From NCBI RefSeq assembly GCF_013185185.1, contig NZ_JAAZWE010000001.1, positions 248,001 to 312,000 of the forward strand: a stretch of 64,000 bases of DNA. The letters run 5' to 3'. The translations under genes were made by a program, and so were the position numbers. The notes below the pieces were generated by a model. It ran no database searches. It was not told the origin of the DNA and saw only the letters and a list, made by a program, of their open reading frames with translations. Source of the stretch: Saccharibacillus endophyticus. GTDB taxonomy: Bacteria > Bacillota > Bacilli > Paenibacillales > Paenibacillaceae. This document shows positions 15,271-23,428 of this stretch, in pieces. The stretch's first letter is position 1; every line of letters begins with the position of its first letter.

Positions 15271-15305
15271 ATGTTGCAGCGAACGTCCGTGCCGGATTTT
15301 TTGTG
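15271..15305 (+). terminator. Terminator-like sequence, partial copy of the one at 13744
   Basis: The bases from GATGTT through CGAACGTCCGTGCCGG to TTTTTTGTGCGT repeat the 3' half of the terminator at 13744-13785 almost exactly. The matching 5' arm is weak (CCGGATCG upstream), so termination may be inefficient. It lies just after the HD-like gene. Confidence 0.5.
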
Positions 15306-15365
15306 CGTCAAAAGAAGAAGCGGTATACTGAGAAGCATGAGACCTTACGAAAAGAGAAGGAATGA

Positions 15366-15848
15366 ATGAGAAATCAGGCAAAGTTGCTCATGAGTTTGGG
15401 AATGGGAGAAATAGCGGCCGGCATCATTTTGGTCTGGGCTTTTTTCATGCTAGGCACTTATTGGGATTTGGGTACTGCCGGAGTTTCCGGTCTGTCCTTC
15501 CTGGTTTTTCTGTTGATGCAGGGCGGTACGTACTGGTTGATTCGGTACCGAAGTTTGAAGAAAAATACCGTAGTCGATCAAAAAATTATCGTGCTTTTTG
15601 CATCGTTTCGCAAAATCAACCGGCTGCTCGGCGTCGTGACGTTGATCGTGATCGTCTGTTTTTTCAAAAATTCGGCCGATCTGATATTCGGAACGCTATT
15701 GTACCTGTTTGCTCTACTTGAATACGTCAATTATTACGAATTCAGGCTGAGCTACGGCGTATCGGGATTCAATGTGTTCGAGCTGCGAAGGCATGGACTG
15801 AAAAGGTCCAGCTTGAACCGTCTGCTCCGCAATCGGAGGGGCTTATAA
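15366..15848 (+). CDS. Integral membrane protein, 160 aa
   Basis: Four likely membrane helices: AAGIILVWAFFMLGTYW, SGLSFLVFLLMQGGTYWLI, LLGVVTLIVIVCFF and LIFGTLLYLFALLEYVNYYEF. They are separated by short basic loops (RYRSLKKN), and the C-terminus is basic (RRHGLKRSSLNRLLRNRR). Family not recognised; function unknown. ATG 15366 overlaps a second ATG (15362, other frame) after AGAAGGA. A promoter-like GGTATACT lies about 45 bases upstream, inside a phrase repeated before the SMI1/KNR4 gene (36070). Confidence 0.65.
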   Translation: MRNQAKLLMSLGMGEIAAGIILVWAFFMLGTYWDLGTAGVSGLSFLVFLLMQGGTYWLIRYRSLKKNTVVDQKIIVLFASFRKINRLLGVVTLIVIVCFFKNSADLIFGTLLYLFALLEYVNYYEFRLSYGVSGFNVFELRRHGLKRSSLNRLLRNRRGL

Positions 15849-15908
15849 AGCATCTGTTCTTGTTTGTCTTATGCGGCTGGTTGCTGCTTAAAGAAAAGGA
15901 GGCCAATC

Positions 15909-16886
15909 GTGACGAAGGAGATCGAACGTGAATCTTTTTTATTGAGCGACGCCCTGTCTATCCTTTCGACCTGCAAAAAAGAAACGGGCGACATCTGGCA
16001 GGCTCATTTTGGTGCGGCTGCAATTGGAAGCTATTTTTTTGTGAAAAGCAATCCGTTGGATACGGATCTGCAGCAGCGGATTTTTGTCCAAGCGGAAGAA
16101 ATGGTTTGTTCCGTGTTGAAGAAAGACCGCAGCTCCGACCTGAACAGAGACGGACCGATCATGGACTCTTTCGAAGCCGAAGCGATCATTTTAGCAGCAT
16201 TGGGGCGCACGATCGACGGTCTGCATTGGGTAGGTCATAACGTGATTTACAGTGCGGCAAGCTTATCGGCGATCCGGGAGTTGCGCGGTTGGGGGACGGA
16301 AGAACAGATCGCGGGCATCGTCGATTTGATTCGTTCGTTCGAAAAAACGATTCCCGGACGTTCCTGGATCGGCTTTAACGCGTCTGAAGTGAAACGTTTC
16401 TCCATTACCCCTGAAGATCATTTCCCGATGATCCGTACGCCCGCAGCGTTATCGACTTTCGTTTTGGAGGAGCTGGCGTCGTTTCCGGTCATTTACCGCG
16501 CCGAAGCGCATCATGACCTGATCGGCCATCTGCTGACTTTCTCGCATGCGCTGAACGTTCTGCACGATCTCGGGTACGCGGACTTTTTCAAGCGCGGCAT
16601 CATTCCTTTGTTGAAGTTGGCAAAAGCGCTGCGCGCCAGCCGTTCGATCTTGTCCATGGAGACGGTCAAGCTGGTTTCTCCCGTCGACCGGCTGCCTTTG
16701 CAGATCGCGAAACGCAGCGAATATTTGCCGACCGAACACGAATTTTGGGAGACGGATTACGCGGAAATCGAATGGGATTTCGGTCATGTTTTCAAATTCT
16801 CACATAGTTTTTATGATCATTTGGAACGCGCGAAGCTGCCAAAACCGTCTTACATAGAAGCTTTTCGTTATATCATCGCTCATTAA
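15909..16886 (+). CDS. Hypothetical protein, 325 aa
   Basis: Not recognised. A soluble, mainly helical protein from GTG 15909 (AAGGAGG before it). It starts TKEIERESFLLSDALSILST and contains WQAHFGAAAIGSYFF, DGLHWVGHNVIYSAASLSAI and YRAEAHHDLIGHLLTFSHAL. It ends KPSYIEAFRYIIAH. Repeated histidines (HHDLIGH, SHALNVLHD) could be a metal site, but no known motif fits. A ubiquinone- or questin-type oxidase fold is one thought, with no firm support. The downstream HAD-GrpB gene follows after 19 bases and is probably in the same transcript. Confidence 0.6.
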   Translation: MTKEIERESFLLSDALSILSTCKKETGDIWQAHFGAAAIGSYFFVKSNPLDTDLQQRIFVQAEEMVCSVLKKDRSSDLNRDGPIMDSFEAEAIILAALGRTIDGLHWVGHNVIYSAASLSAIRELRGWGTEEQIAGIVDLIRSFEKTIPGRSWIGFNASEVKRFSITPEDHFPMIRTPAALSTFVLEELASFPVIYRAEAHHDLIGHLLTFSHALNVLHDLGYADFFKRGIIPLLKLAKALRASRSILSMETVKLVSPVDRLPLQIAKRSEYLPTEHEFWETDYAEIEWDFGHVFKFSHSFYDHLERAKLPKPSYIEAFRYIIAH

Positions 16887-16905
16887 ACCGAAAGAAGTGA
16901 TCATT

Positions 16906-18006
16906 ATGAGTCATCCGACGCTGCAAGCCGTTTTTTTGGATCGCGACGGAACATTGGGCGGAGGCGACGAGATGATTTTGCCGGGAAAATTCGAATGTTA
17001 CCCGTCCGCGTTGGAGTCGATCGCTTCGCTCCGAGCGGCAGGCAAGCGCATCTACTCGTTTACCAACCAGCCGGTCATTGCCCGCGGCCAGGCTTGCATG
17101 GAGCAGTTCGAACAGGAGCTGCAAGCATTCGGCTTCGAAGGGGCATACGTGTGTCCGCATGAGCACGGAGAAGGCTGCGCATGCCGCAAACCTTCTACGG
17201 GCATGCTGCTTCTCGCCGCCGAAGAAAACGGGCTGGATCTGCACCGATGCGCAGTGGTCGGAGATCGCTGGACCGATATGATTGCCGCCAAAGAAGCAGG
17301 CTGTCTCGGCATTCTGGTTCGGACCGGAGCGGGACAAGCCGAACTTGATCGGTATGAACGGGGCGGGTTTTCGGAACGTTGGCAAGAGGCGTATCCTCTG
17401 TACGTCGCGGAAGATTTGAACGAAGCTGTTCGCTGGTTATTGGAAAAAGACCGGGAAGAGCGCGGCGCGACCCTCACCGATCCCGACTGGCCGGCATGGG
17501 CAACGGAAGTGATCGAAATCAAGCCTGCCGACCCGATCTGGTTGGAAAAAGGAACGCAAGAAGCCGAACATGTGAAAAAGCTGTTGTCCGTTCACCGGAT
17601 TAGCGAAGTCGAGCATATCGGAAGCACTTCGATCCCCGGTCTTCCGGCGAAGCCGATTCTCGATCTGATGGCACGTATCCCGTCCTACGACGAACTGGAC
17701 GACGTAATCGCGGCGTTGGCCGCGCAAGATTGGCACTATATACCGCCGGAGTTGGACGGAGTCCCTTCCCGGCGTTTTTTCGTCAAAGTCAAGAACGACA
17801 AACGGCAATGCCACCTTCATCTCATGCTGCCAAACGAGGAAAAATGGGACAAACAGCTATGTTTTCGGAACATTTTACGGGAACGCCCCGATCTGATCCA
17901 AGAGTATGCCGAGCTGAAAAGCAAACTGGCCGAACATTACAAAGACGACCGGGAAGCTTATACGCATGCGAAAACGGACTTCGTGCAGCGGGTACTGAAT
18001 AGATAG
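16906..18006 (+). CDS. Fusion of a HAD-IIIA phosphatase and a GrpB/UPF0157 nucleotidyltransferase-like domain
   Basis: Residues 1 to about 180 form a HAD-IIIA phosphatase: VFLDRDGTLGGGDE (motif I), FTNQPVIARG (motif II), CRKPSTGMLLLAAEE and CAVVGDRWTDMIAAKEAG (motif IV). It is like histidinol-phosphate or GmhB-type phosphatases, including a Cys-rich loop (HEHGEGCACRK). Residues about 190-366 form a GrpB/UPF0157 domain, with EHIGSTSIPGLPAKPILDLM and then CHLHLM. The GrpB fold is related to nucleotidyltransferases, but its reaction is uncertain. Both are normally separate proteins, so this is a natural fusion. ATG 16906 was chosen over GTG 16897 by spacing from AAAGAAGTG. Confidence 0.85.
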   Translation: MSHPTLQAVFLDRDGTLGGGDEMILPGKFECYPSALESIASLRAAGKRIYSFTNQPVIARGQACMEQFEQELQAFGFEGAYVCPHEHGEGCACRKPSTGMLLLAAEENGLDLHRCAVVGDRWTDMIAAKEAGCLGILVRTGAGQAELDRYERGGFSERWQEAYPLYVAEDLNEAVRWLLEKDREERGATLTDPDWPAWATEVIEIKPADPIWLEKGTQEAEHVKKLLSVHRISEVEHIGSTSIPGLPAKPILDLMARIPSYDELDDVIAALAAQDWHYIPPELDGVPSRRFFVKVKNDKRQCHLHLMLPNEEKWDKQLCFRNILRERPDLIQEYAELKSKLAEHYKDDREAYTHAKTDFVQRVLNR

Positions 18007-18023
18007 CGGGAGGATCTCATCTA

Positions 18024-18272
18024 TTGAAAAAGTATATCGAGATCGGCATCGGCAACCGCTGGTTCATTCGCACGGAAACCGAGCACGAAGACGGCACCGA
18101 GACCGAAGCCAGAGGAATCGTCGGACCGTTTTCGTGTCGAACAATCTATATCCGTATCTGGATCGGGAAAAAGGTATGGATACTGGATTCCGAAGAAGGA
18201 TTCAAAGCAAGACCGAAAAGCCGCAAAGCGTTTAAAATAATCCTTGGTTTTTCGGGAGAAAAGGAGTCCTAA
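18024..18272 (+). CDS. DUF3977 family protein
   Basis: An 82-residue protein reading KKYIEIGIGNRWFIRTETEH, then ARGIVGPF, IYIRIWIGKKVWILDSEEGF and a basic tail. This is the full-length pattern of DUF3977, small Bacilli proteins of unknown role. The start is TTG 18024 after GGGAGG. It lies tightly between the HAD-GrpB fusion and the exonuclease, whose ATG begins two bases after its stop, so these genes are probably one operon. Confidence 0.75.
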   Translation: MKKYIEIGIGNRWFIRTETEHEDGTETEARGIVGPFSCRTIYIRIWIGKKVWILDSEEGFKARPKSRKAFKIILGFSGEKES

Positions 18273-18274
18273 TC

Positions 18275-18841
18275 ATGAAGCTTGACCGCACAATCATTAT
18301 TTTTGACCTGGAAGCGACTTGCAAGGAGAATGATCGAACCTTCGACAATGAAATCATCGAGATCGGAGCGGTAAAAGTTTCTTCGACGCTCGAAATTTCG
18401 GAGGAGTTTACCACGTTTGTGCAGCCGGTCGCCAATCCGAAGCTGACGTCTTTTTGCACGGAATTGACAACAATCACGCAAGCTGAAGTCGACGGAGCGC
18501 CACGTTTCCCTGAAGCTTTTCAAGCGTTTCGCGATTGGATCGGCGACATTCCTTTCTTGCTACTGTCCTGGGGAGCTTACGATCGCAAACAAATCGAGAA
18601 AGACTGCATACGCTGGCGGCTGGATGCGGACTGGGTCTCCCAGCATCACCTCAATCTGAAGCAACTCCATGCGGAGCAGGTGCTCGGCGGCAAAAAGCAG
18701 GTCGGCATGAGCAAAGCTTTGAGCTTGGCGGGACTGGAATTGAACGGCACGCATCATCGCGGTATCGACGATGCCCGCAATATTGCGGCTATTTTCATTC
18801 ATGATCAAAAAAAATGGGACTTGGAGGCTTGGTGTAAATGA
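18275..18841 (+). CDS. DEDDh-family 3'-5' exonuclease
   Basis: A 188-residue exonuclease domain. Motif I is IIIFDLEAT (Asp and Glu bind metal), with NEIIEIGAVKV after it. SWGAYDRKQIEKDC is the motif II region, and HHRGIDDARNIAAIF is motif III with His and Asp spaced as in DEDDh enzymes. It is similar in layout to KapD-like and ERI-1-like exonucleases that trim RNA or DNA 3' ends. The substrate is unknown. Its end overlaps the next GNAT start by four bases (ATGA), indicating coupling. Confidence 0.85.
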   Translation: MKLDRTIIIFDLEATCKENDRTFDNEIIEIGAVKVSSTLEISEEFTTFVQPVANPKLTSFCTELTTITQAEVDGAPRFPEAFQAFRDWIGDIPFLLLSWGAYDRKQIEKDCIRWRLDADWVSQHHLNLKQLHAEQVLGGKKQVGMSKALSLAGLELNGTHHRGIDDARNIAAIFIHDQKKWDLEAWCK

Positions 18842-19668
18842 ACGATTTCCTATCACCTTCGACAACGCAGATCGCCGCTATCGAACGCTCCGAAATCGAC
18901 TATATGACCGACCGTATGCTCGCGATTCAATCCCGCCCCGGGAATCCGGAAGGCGTCGAGATCCGTAATTTTGGGAGTGCTGTCGCTTTTACGAGCAAAA
19001 CCATGCCATGGCCTAGTTTTAACACTGTCAAAGGAATTACGGATGCCAGTATCGAACATTTAGAAGAGATTTTGGATTTTTATCGGGAAAACGAAGCAAA
19101 AGTCCAATTGGAAATTGTCCCTTCTCGGGTAGGACCTGACTTCCTGAGAAAAATGTCGGAGTCGGGTCTGTATCAGTCCGGGTTCCACTGTTCATTGGCG
19201 ATGACTCCCGAGCAGGGGTCCATGACAACATCGGAGCAGGGCTCTGATATTGAGCGGATCGCGATTCGCAAGCTGGAAGCGGACGAATTCGAATTGTACG
19301 CGACCCTGCACTGCCGGGGAACCGGACTGCCCGACAACGGGATTTCGCATGTCAGAAGCAACAACGAAGTGCTGCATGATCGCGAAGGCTGGAACTTTTT
19401 CGCGGCCGAGCTGGACGGAGCGCCTGCGGCGACCGCCGTTTTGTTTGAAAAGGAGGGTTTGGCTTCGCTGACTTTTGCCGCGACGCTCCCGGAGTTTCGC
19501 AGACAAGGCTTGCAGCGCAGATTGTTGGAGCATCGCGTGACCGAAGCTTTTTCCCGTCCCAATAAACTCGTCGTCGGTCAATGTGCTTTTTTATCGCAAA
19601 GTCACCGCAATATGGAGCACGTCGGCATGAAACTCGGGTATATCCGCACCGCTTGGACCTCTTTATAA
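18838..19668 (+). CDS. GNAT family N-acetyltransferase, 276 aa
   Basis: The C-terminal half is a GNAT domain with SLTFAATLPEFRRQGLQRRL as the acetyl-CoA binding motif A, then VGQCAFLSQSHRNMEHVGMK. The N-terminal half (MPWPSFNTVKGI, ILDFYRENEAKVQLEIVPSR) is typical of the larger two-part GNATs in which the first domain is degenerate. The substrate is unknown. It begins inside the end of the exonuclease gene (ATGA overlap) and is followed by a second, shorter GNAT gene after 24 bases. Confidence 0.85.
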   Translation: MNDFLSPSTTQIAAIERSEIDYMTDRMLAIQSRPGNPEGVEIRNFGSAVAFTSKTMPWPSFNTVKGITDASIEHLEEILDFYRENEAKVQLEIVPSRVGPDFLRKMSESGLYQSGFHCSLAMTPEQGSMTTSEQGSDIERIAIRKLEADEFELYATLHCRGTGLPDNGISHVRSNNEVLHDREGWNFFAAELDGAPAATAVLFEKEGLASLTFAATLPEFRRQGLQRRLLEHRVTEAFSRPNKLVVGQCAFLSQSHRNMEHVGMKLGYIRTAWTSL

Positions 19669-19692
19669 AGAAGCGAAAGGAGGCAAATCGCC

Positions 19693-20091
19693 ATGACTAT
19701 TGTGTATCACGATTATAAAGGCATTTCGCCCGAGGATATTTCGAGCGTTTTTCGGAAGTCCGGGATCAAGCGTCCGTATGAAGACCTGCAGCGCTTGGCC
19801 CGTATGGTCGAAGGCGCAGATATCGTCATCACGGCCTGGGACGGCGGGAAGATCGTCGGGATCGCCCGGGCGTTGACGGATTATGCTTACTGCTGCTATT
19901 TGTCGGATTTGGCCGTCGATACGGATTATCAGCAAAGCGGAATCGGACGAAAACTGATCGAGGAAGTGCAAGCCCGAATCGGCGAGGAATGCTCGTTACT
20001 GCTGCTCTCTGCTCCCGGCGCCGTGGATTATTACCCGAAGGTCGGTTTTGATCGTACGGATAAGGCTTTCGTTATCCCAAGAAAAAAGTGA
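19693..20091 (+). CDS. GNAT family N-acetyltransferase, 132 aa
   Basis: A compact GNAT. It has VITAWDGGKIVGIARALTD, then YLSDLAVDTDYQQSGIGRKL (motif A with QxxGxG) and LLSAPGAVDYYPKVGFDRTD with the C-terminal Tyr. This layout is like the YwnH/YpeA-type small GNATs that acetylate small amines or antibiotics. No substrate evidence exists here. ATG 19693 follows AAAGGAGG. A gap of 65 bases with a weak AGCTAATTAGCT palindrome separates it from the next gene. Confidence 0.85.
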   Translation: MTIVYHDYKGISPEDISSVFRKSGIKRPYEDLQRLARMVEGADIVITAWDGGKIVGIARALTDYAYCCYLSDLAVDTDYQQSGIGRKLIEEVQARIGEECSLLLLSAPGAVDYYPKVGFDRTDKAFVIPRKK

Positions 20092-20155
20092 GCTAATTAG
20101 CTGTTCCTATTTATAGCTAAAGATATCCATCGAAAACGAACAGGAGCGTGTTCCC

Positions 20156-20794
20156 ATGAATGAAAGCAGTCCCAATTCGACCGGCCTTCTTCCCGAGATC
20201 GGGCAGTGCCGGAACTTGTTCAGAGCGGCGGCGATGCTGGATGCCATCCTGTCGCCCGAGTGGGAGTACCGGTACTATTCCTATAACAGTGCCTGGGACG
20301 CGGCGGAAGAAATGGCGTCGATGCGCGACGGAGAAGGCAGTCATTATTTTGCGTTGTTTACGCCGCGCGGATTGTACATCAAAGGCTTCGATAGCGAAAG
20401 GATAAAATCGGGCGAAGCCGTGTTGGGCGTAGGCGATGTGCCTGAAGACGTGACGAAGTTTCTGCAAGAGCCTGCTTTTATCGGCGACGAGACTACGTTT
20501 TGCATCTGGCGTTCGGTTGGAAAAGAATGGTCGGCGGACAAATCTTACGGTGAACAAGATCTACAGGTACTGCGTTTATTAACGGGCGGCGCAGCCTACT
20601 ATTCGGAATGGGCATCGGAGTATTACGAGACCCGGCTTGATCCGCAGGCGGTACAGCGCATCTTCGATTTGGAACCGTTAACAACGGATTTATTGGCTAT
20701 GCTCAACCCCGAAGTCAATCAGGCCAATATCGAAGAGGATCGGATTGAGATCGGTTATCCGCAAGCGGATAGCAAGGCAGGAAGTAACGAATGA
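20156..20794 (+). CDS. Hypothetical protein, 212 aa
   Basis: Not recognised. A soluble acidic protein with YRYYSYNSAWDAAEEMASMR and DGEGSHYFALFTPRGLYIKG. It also has GDETTFCIWRSVGKEWSADK, LLTGGAAYYSEWASEYYETR and LDPQAVQRIFDLEPLTTDLL. The pattern looks like a conserved single-domain family of unknown function. Its end overlaps the HAD gene start by four bases (ATGA), so the two are likely to be coupled. ATG 20156 follows CAGGAGCG. Confidence 0.6.
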   Translation: MNESSPNSTGLLPEIGQCRNLFRAAAMLDAILSPEWEYRYYSYNSAWDAAEEMASMRDGEGSHYFALFTPRGLYIKGFDSERIKSGEAVLGVGDVPEDVTKFLQEPAFIGDETTFCIWRSVGKEWSADKSYGEQDLQVLRLLTGGAAYYSEWASEYYETRLDPQAVQRIFDLEPLTTDLLAMLNPEVNQANIEEDRIEIGYPQADSKAGSNE

Positions 20795-21450
20795 TCCGCG
20801 GCGTTCTGTTCGATCTGGATGGTACATTGCTTGATCGGGAGCTTTCCCTGCGCGATTTTCTGGATCGGCAGTATGAACGTTTTCCGGTAATGCACAACGT
20901 TTCGAAGCCTCGGTTCGTAGAACGCTTTTTACAATTGGACGAGAATGGTTATGTGTGGAAAGACAAAGTATACGCAAGCCTGATCGAGCAATTCGGTTGG
21001 CCTTGCGATCCGGCAGAGCTGTTGAACGATTATCTGTATACATTTCGCGATCACTGCGTAGGTTTTCCGTATTTGACCGAAATGCTGGACGAGTTGAAAG
21101 GCATGGGAGTGAAGCTGGGGATCGTTTCCAACGGTTTTGATGCTTTTCAACGCAGTAATCTTTCGGGACTCGGGATCACGGATGATTTTGACGCTATTCT
21201 GGTGTCCGAGTCGGAGGGGCTGCGCAAACCTGATCCCGCCATTTTTATGAGAGCGCTGCAGCGCCTGAATTTAGCACCGGAAGAAACGATGTTCGTCGGC
21301 GATCATCCCGTTAACGACGTGGAAGCTGGCGTACGGGCAGGATTATTGGGCGTTTGGAAAAAGAATGCCGTCTATGCGATGCCGGAATGTTCTTGCCTGA
21401 TTTTGGATGATTTGATGCAAATTCCGGCCTGGGCGAGAGCGCGACGTTAA
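20791..21450 (+). CDS. HAD family hydrolase (phosphatase)
   Basis: A 219-residue HAD phosphatase with a helical cap. Motif I is GVLFDLDGTLLDREL, motif II is KLGIVSNGFDAFQRS, motif III is GLRKPDPAIFMRAL, and motif IV is ETMFVGDHPVNDVEAGVRAG. The family removes phosphate from small metabolites such as sugar phosphates or nucleotides; the substrate is not shown. It overlaps the preceding unknown gene by four bases and is followed after 19 bases by a GNAT gene with AAAAGAGG. Confidence 0.9.
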   Translation: MIRGVLFDLDGTLLDRELSLRDFLDRQYERFPVMHNVSKPRFVERFLQLDENGYVWKDKVYASLIEQFGWPCDPAELLNDYLYTFRDHCVGFPYLTEMLDELKGMGVKLGIVSNGFDAFQRSNLSGLGITDDFDAILVSESEGLRKPDPAIFMRALQRLNLAPEETMFVGDHPVNDVEAGVRAGLLGVWKKNAVYAMPECSCLILDDLMQIPAWARARR

Positions 21451-21469
21451 AAGGAAAAGAGGTTTCGAC

Positions 21470-21979
21470 ATGAAAGTGGAGCTGCGCCTTCTTACGGTAG
21501 GAGATGCTGATGTCATTCAATCGGCTTTCGAAGAGCAAGGATGGAATAAACCGGCCGAGTTGTATATGCGCTATGCCGACGAGCAGCAGCGAGGGACCAG
21601 AGTGACCTTGATCGCCGAAGCAGACGGAAAGTTCGCCGGTTACGGGAGTATCGTGTGGGCGTCTGATTATGCGGCGTTCCGCGAAGCCGGCGTGCCGGAA
21701 ATCAAGGATCTTAACGTGCTGGTCAAGTACCGGAGACAGGGAATCGCTTCGAGGTTGATGGATGAGGCCGAAATCATCATTGCGGAGCGTTCGATCGTGG
21801 CGGGCATCGGCGTGGGGTTATTTTCCGACTACGGCAATGCGCAAATTCTTTACGTGAAACGCGGTTACGTACCGGACGGACGGGGGATCTACGTTGAACC
21901 CGGACATGTGAAGTATGGCGATACAGTCACGATGGACGATGATCTAGTCTTGTATTTGACGAAAAGGTTGAACGGATAG
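21470..21979 (+). CDS. GNAT family N-acetyltransferase, 169 aa
   Basis: A GNAT protein with the usual order. The N-terminal helix region is SAFEEQGWNKPAELYMRYAD, the core strands include AEADGKFAGYGSIVW, motif A is DLNVLVKYRRQGIASRLMDE, and GLFSDYGNAQILYVKRGYVP and DGRGIYV follow. Families with GVGLFSDYGNAQ act on small amines. The substrate is unknown. It is the last member of the 20156-21979 tight run; a 110-base gap follows before the zinc-ribbon gene. Confidence 0.85.
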   Translation: MKVELRLLTVGDADVIQSAFEEQGWNKPAELYMRYADEQQRGTRVTLIAEADGKFAGYGSIVWASDYAAFREAGVPEIKDLNVLVKYRRQGIASRLMDEAEIIIAERSIVAGIGVGLFSDYGNAQILYVKRGYVPDGRGIYVEPGHVKYGDTVTMDDDLVLYLTKRLNG

Positions 21980-22090
21980 ACGGCAAAAGCGAAGAAACCG
22001 CCTTGCCTGACCAGTTGCGCCACGAAATTTGCATAAGCTTGTTCATTCCGGGTAAATGTTAAATAAGACTAAACCTAGGAGGAATAAGTG

Positions 22091-22294
22091 ATGAGCGAAA
22101 AAGGCTGCATCAAATGCGGAAGCACCAGCGCGGAAACCAAAGACGTGGCGATGACGGGAACGGGATTATCGAAAATGTTCGATATGCAGCATAACGAGTT
22201 TACGGTCGTCTACTGCACGAACTGCGGATATTCCGAATTTTATAACAAGCAGTCTTCGGCCGGATCGAATATTCTGGACTTGTTCTTCGGTTGA
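22091..22294 (+). CDS. Zinc-ribbon nucleic-acid-binding-like protein, 67 aa
   Basis: Two CxxC knuckles, CIKCG at the start and CTNCGYSEFY later, make one zinc ribbon. Between them lies a short loop with TKDVAMTGTGLSKMFD. The family (COG3478) is short and of unknown role; nucleic-acid binding is presumed from the fold. ATG 22091 follows AGGAGG by seven bases and is preferred to GTG 22088. Downstream lies the 500-bp gap holding the P-family palindrome. Confidence 0.8.
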   Translation: MSEKGCIKCGSTSAETKDVAMTGTGLSKMFDMQHNEFTVVYCTNCGYSEFYNKQSSAGSNILDLFFG

Positions 22295-22313
22295 GATCCT
22301 GTTGGGAATGTTC

Positions 22314-22687
22314 AAGCTGTCCTTGAAAGTCACTTCGGCGAGGAAGCGAGAAGACTCCGAGACAAATTGCCAGCATACACTTCCGAAGTGCATTTCTTCG
22401 AAATGCTTCACAAGACGCTGTCTCACTCGGGAAATGGATTAGATTTAACTAGATCGTGTAAGCAAACTTACTGAAGTGCATCTTTGCCTGTCTTTTCGTC
22501 CTCTGCCGCGTCACAATTTCTCGACGTGCCCCGGCACGCCTTCGAAGTCGTTCCTTGCATAGATCGAAAATTCAGCCAAATCTGCTGCCTTCGAAGTTTG
22601 CGTACACGCCCTAAGGAATTTTCCGAGTTCAAAGCCGTCTTTCACTGAATTTCTCTCTCCGTCTTCTCGCTTTCAGCTGCAAGGACC
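22314..22687. repeat. P-family long palindromic repeat, copy C
   Basis: The left arm (AGCTGTCCTTGAAAGTCAC, then AGCGAGAAGACTCCGAGA, 22314-22369) matches the reverse complement of the right arm (GAATTTCTCTCTCCG, TCTTCTCGCTTTCAGCTGC, to 22687). Reading the right arm on the minus strand gives GAGAGAAATTCAGTG, later GGCTTTGAACTCGGAAAATT, as in copy A. The middle is longer than in the other copies and may hold a second insertion (ACAATTTCTCGACG near 22514). This fills most of the 500-bp gap between the zinc-ribbon and lipoprotein genes; no gene is seen in it. Confidence 0.65.
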
Positions 22688-22796
22688 CATACATATCCGC
22701 CTATCCCATACGCGGCGAGGCTGTTCAGCTGATTTAATCTTTGCTCCGCTTCAAAAAGGGATGTGCGTTTTAAAGTCGGTTCAAGGAGGGCTTCCT

Positions 22797-23207
22797 ATGC
22801 TTCGATTGATTGCATGTCAACGTATTCTGATCGCCGCCGCGGTTCTCTCTATATTTCTGCTTGCGGCATGCGTCTCAGAAACTCAACCCCGTACCGTTCA
22901 AGTATCAACTACCGAAAATCCGACCGCAGCCGAATGGATAAAGTTAGAACCTGATGCTAGTTTGTTCCAATATAACGACACGATCTACGTAGCGGACGTA
23001 TCTTGGGTAGACGACCTGGAACTCACCCGCGGCGATCCGGTTACGAAAGTACTTCGACAACATACGGACGAGGACTCTTTCCAAAACGGCGACGCCAACC
23101 GCCTGGAAAAAGGAACCCCGATCCATGAAACCGAAGAGCGCGGAGACATCCTGATCGTAGTGACGTCAAAAGGCGATATCCGCTTTTTGCAATTGGTCGA
23201 AGGCTAA
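22797..23207 (+). CDS. Lipoprotein of unknown function
   Basis: A 136-residue lipoprotein. ATG 22797 follows AAGGAGGG. The signal has two basic residues, the hydrophobic segment ILIAAAVLSIFLL and lipobox LAAC. The mature part has a beta-rich pattern (LFQYNDTIYVADVSWVDDLE), then DEDSFQNGDANRLEKGTPIH and ILIVVTSKGDIRFLQLVEG, suggesting a small single domain displayed outside the membrane. No family was recognised. A good terminator follows at 23250, so it may be transcribed alone. Confidence 0.65.
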   Translation: MLRLIACQRILIAAAVLSIFLLAACVSETQPRTVQVSTTENPTAAEWIKLEPDASLFQYNDTIYVADVSWVDDLELTRGDPVTKVLRQHTDEDSFQNGDANRLEKGTPIHETEERGDILIVVTSKGDIRFLQLVEG

Positions 23208-23249
23208 CGAGAACTTTAATATTTCCATAACTTATTCGTTACATAAAGT

Positions 23250-23275
23250 CCGGGAGAATTCTCCCGGGCTTATTT
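23250..23275 (+). terminator. Rho-independent terminator
   Basis: CCGGGAGAATTCTCCCGG is a perfect 9-bp-arm palindrome at 23250-23267, followed by GCTTATTTG. It ends the lipoprotein transcript. Confidence 0.7.
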
Positions 23276-23349
23276 GTTTAAAAGTTCCGTCCGCCCCCGT
23301 ACTCCTTTAAACAAATCTTTGTTTTGCTGTGAAACGAAGAGAGATGTTA

Positions 23350-23378
23350 TTCCTTTGTTCGAGTATTCTGTTTATAAT
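23350..23378 (+). promoter_or_regulatory. Candidate sigma-A promoter of the AraC-type regulator
   Basis: TATAAT at 23373-23378 with TTCCTT at 23350-23355 and a 17-base spacer. The -10 is perfect, the -35 weak, which fits a regulator expressed at low level. Confidence 0.45.
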
Positions 23379-23428
23379 GAGGGGCATAAGATCAGGCCAT
23401 CCATTTACAGAAGAAAGGGGAGGACAAG

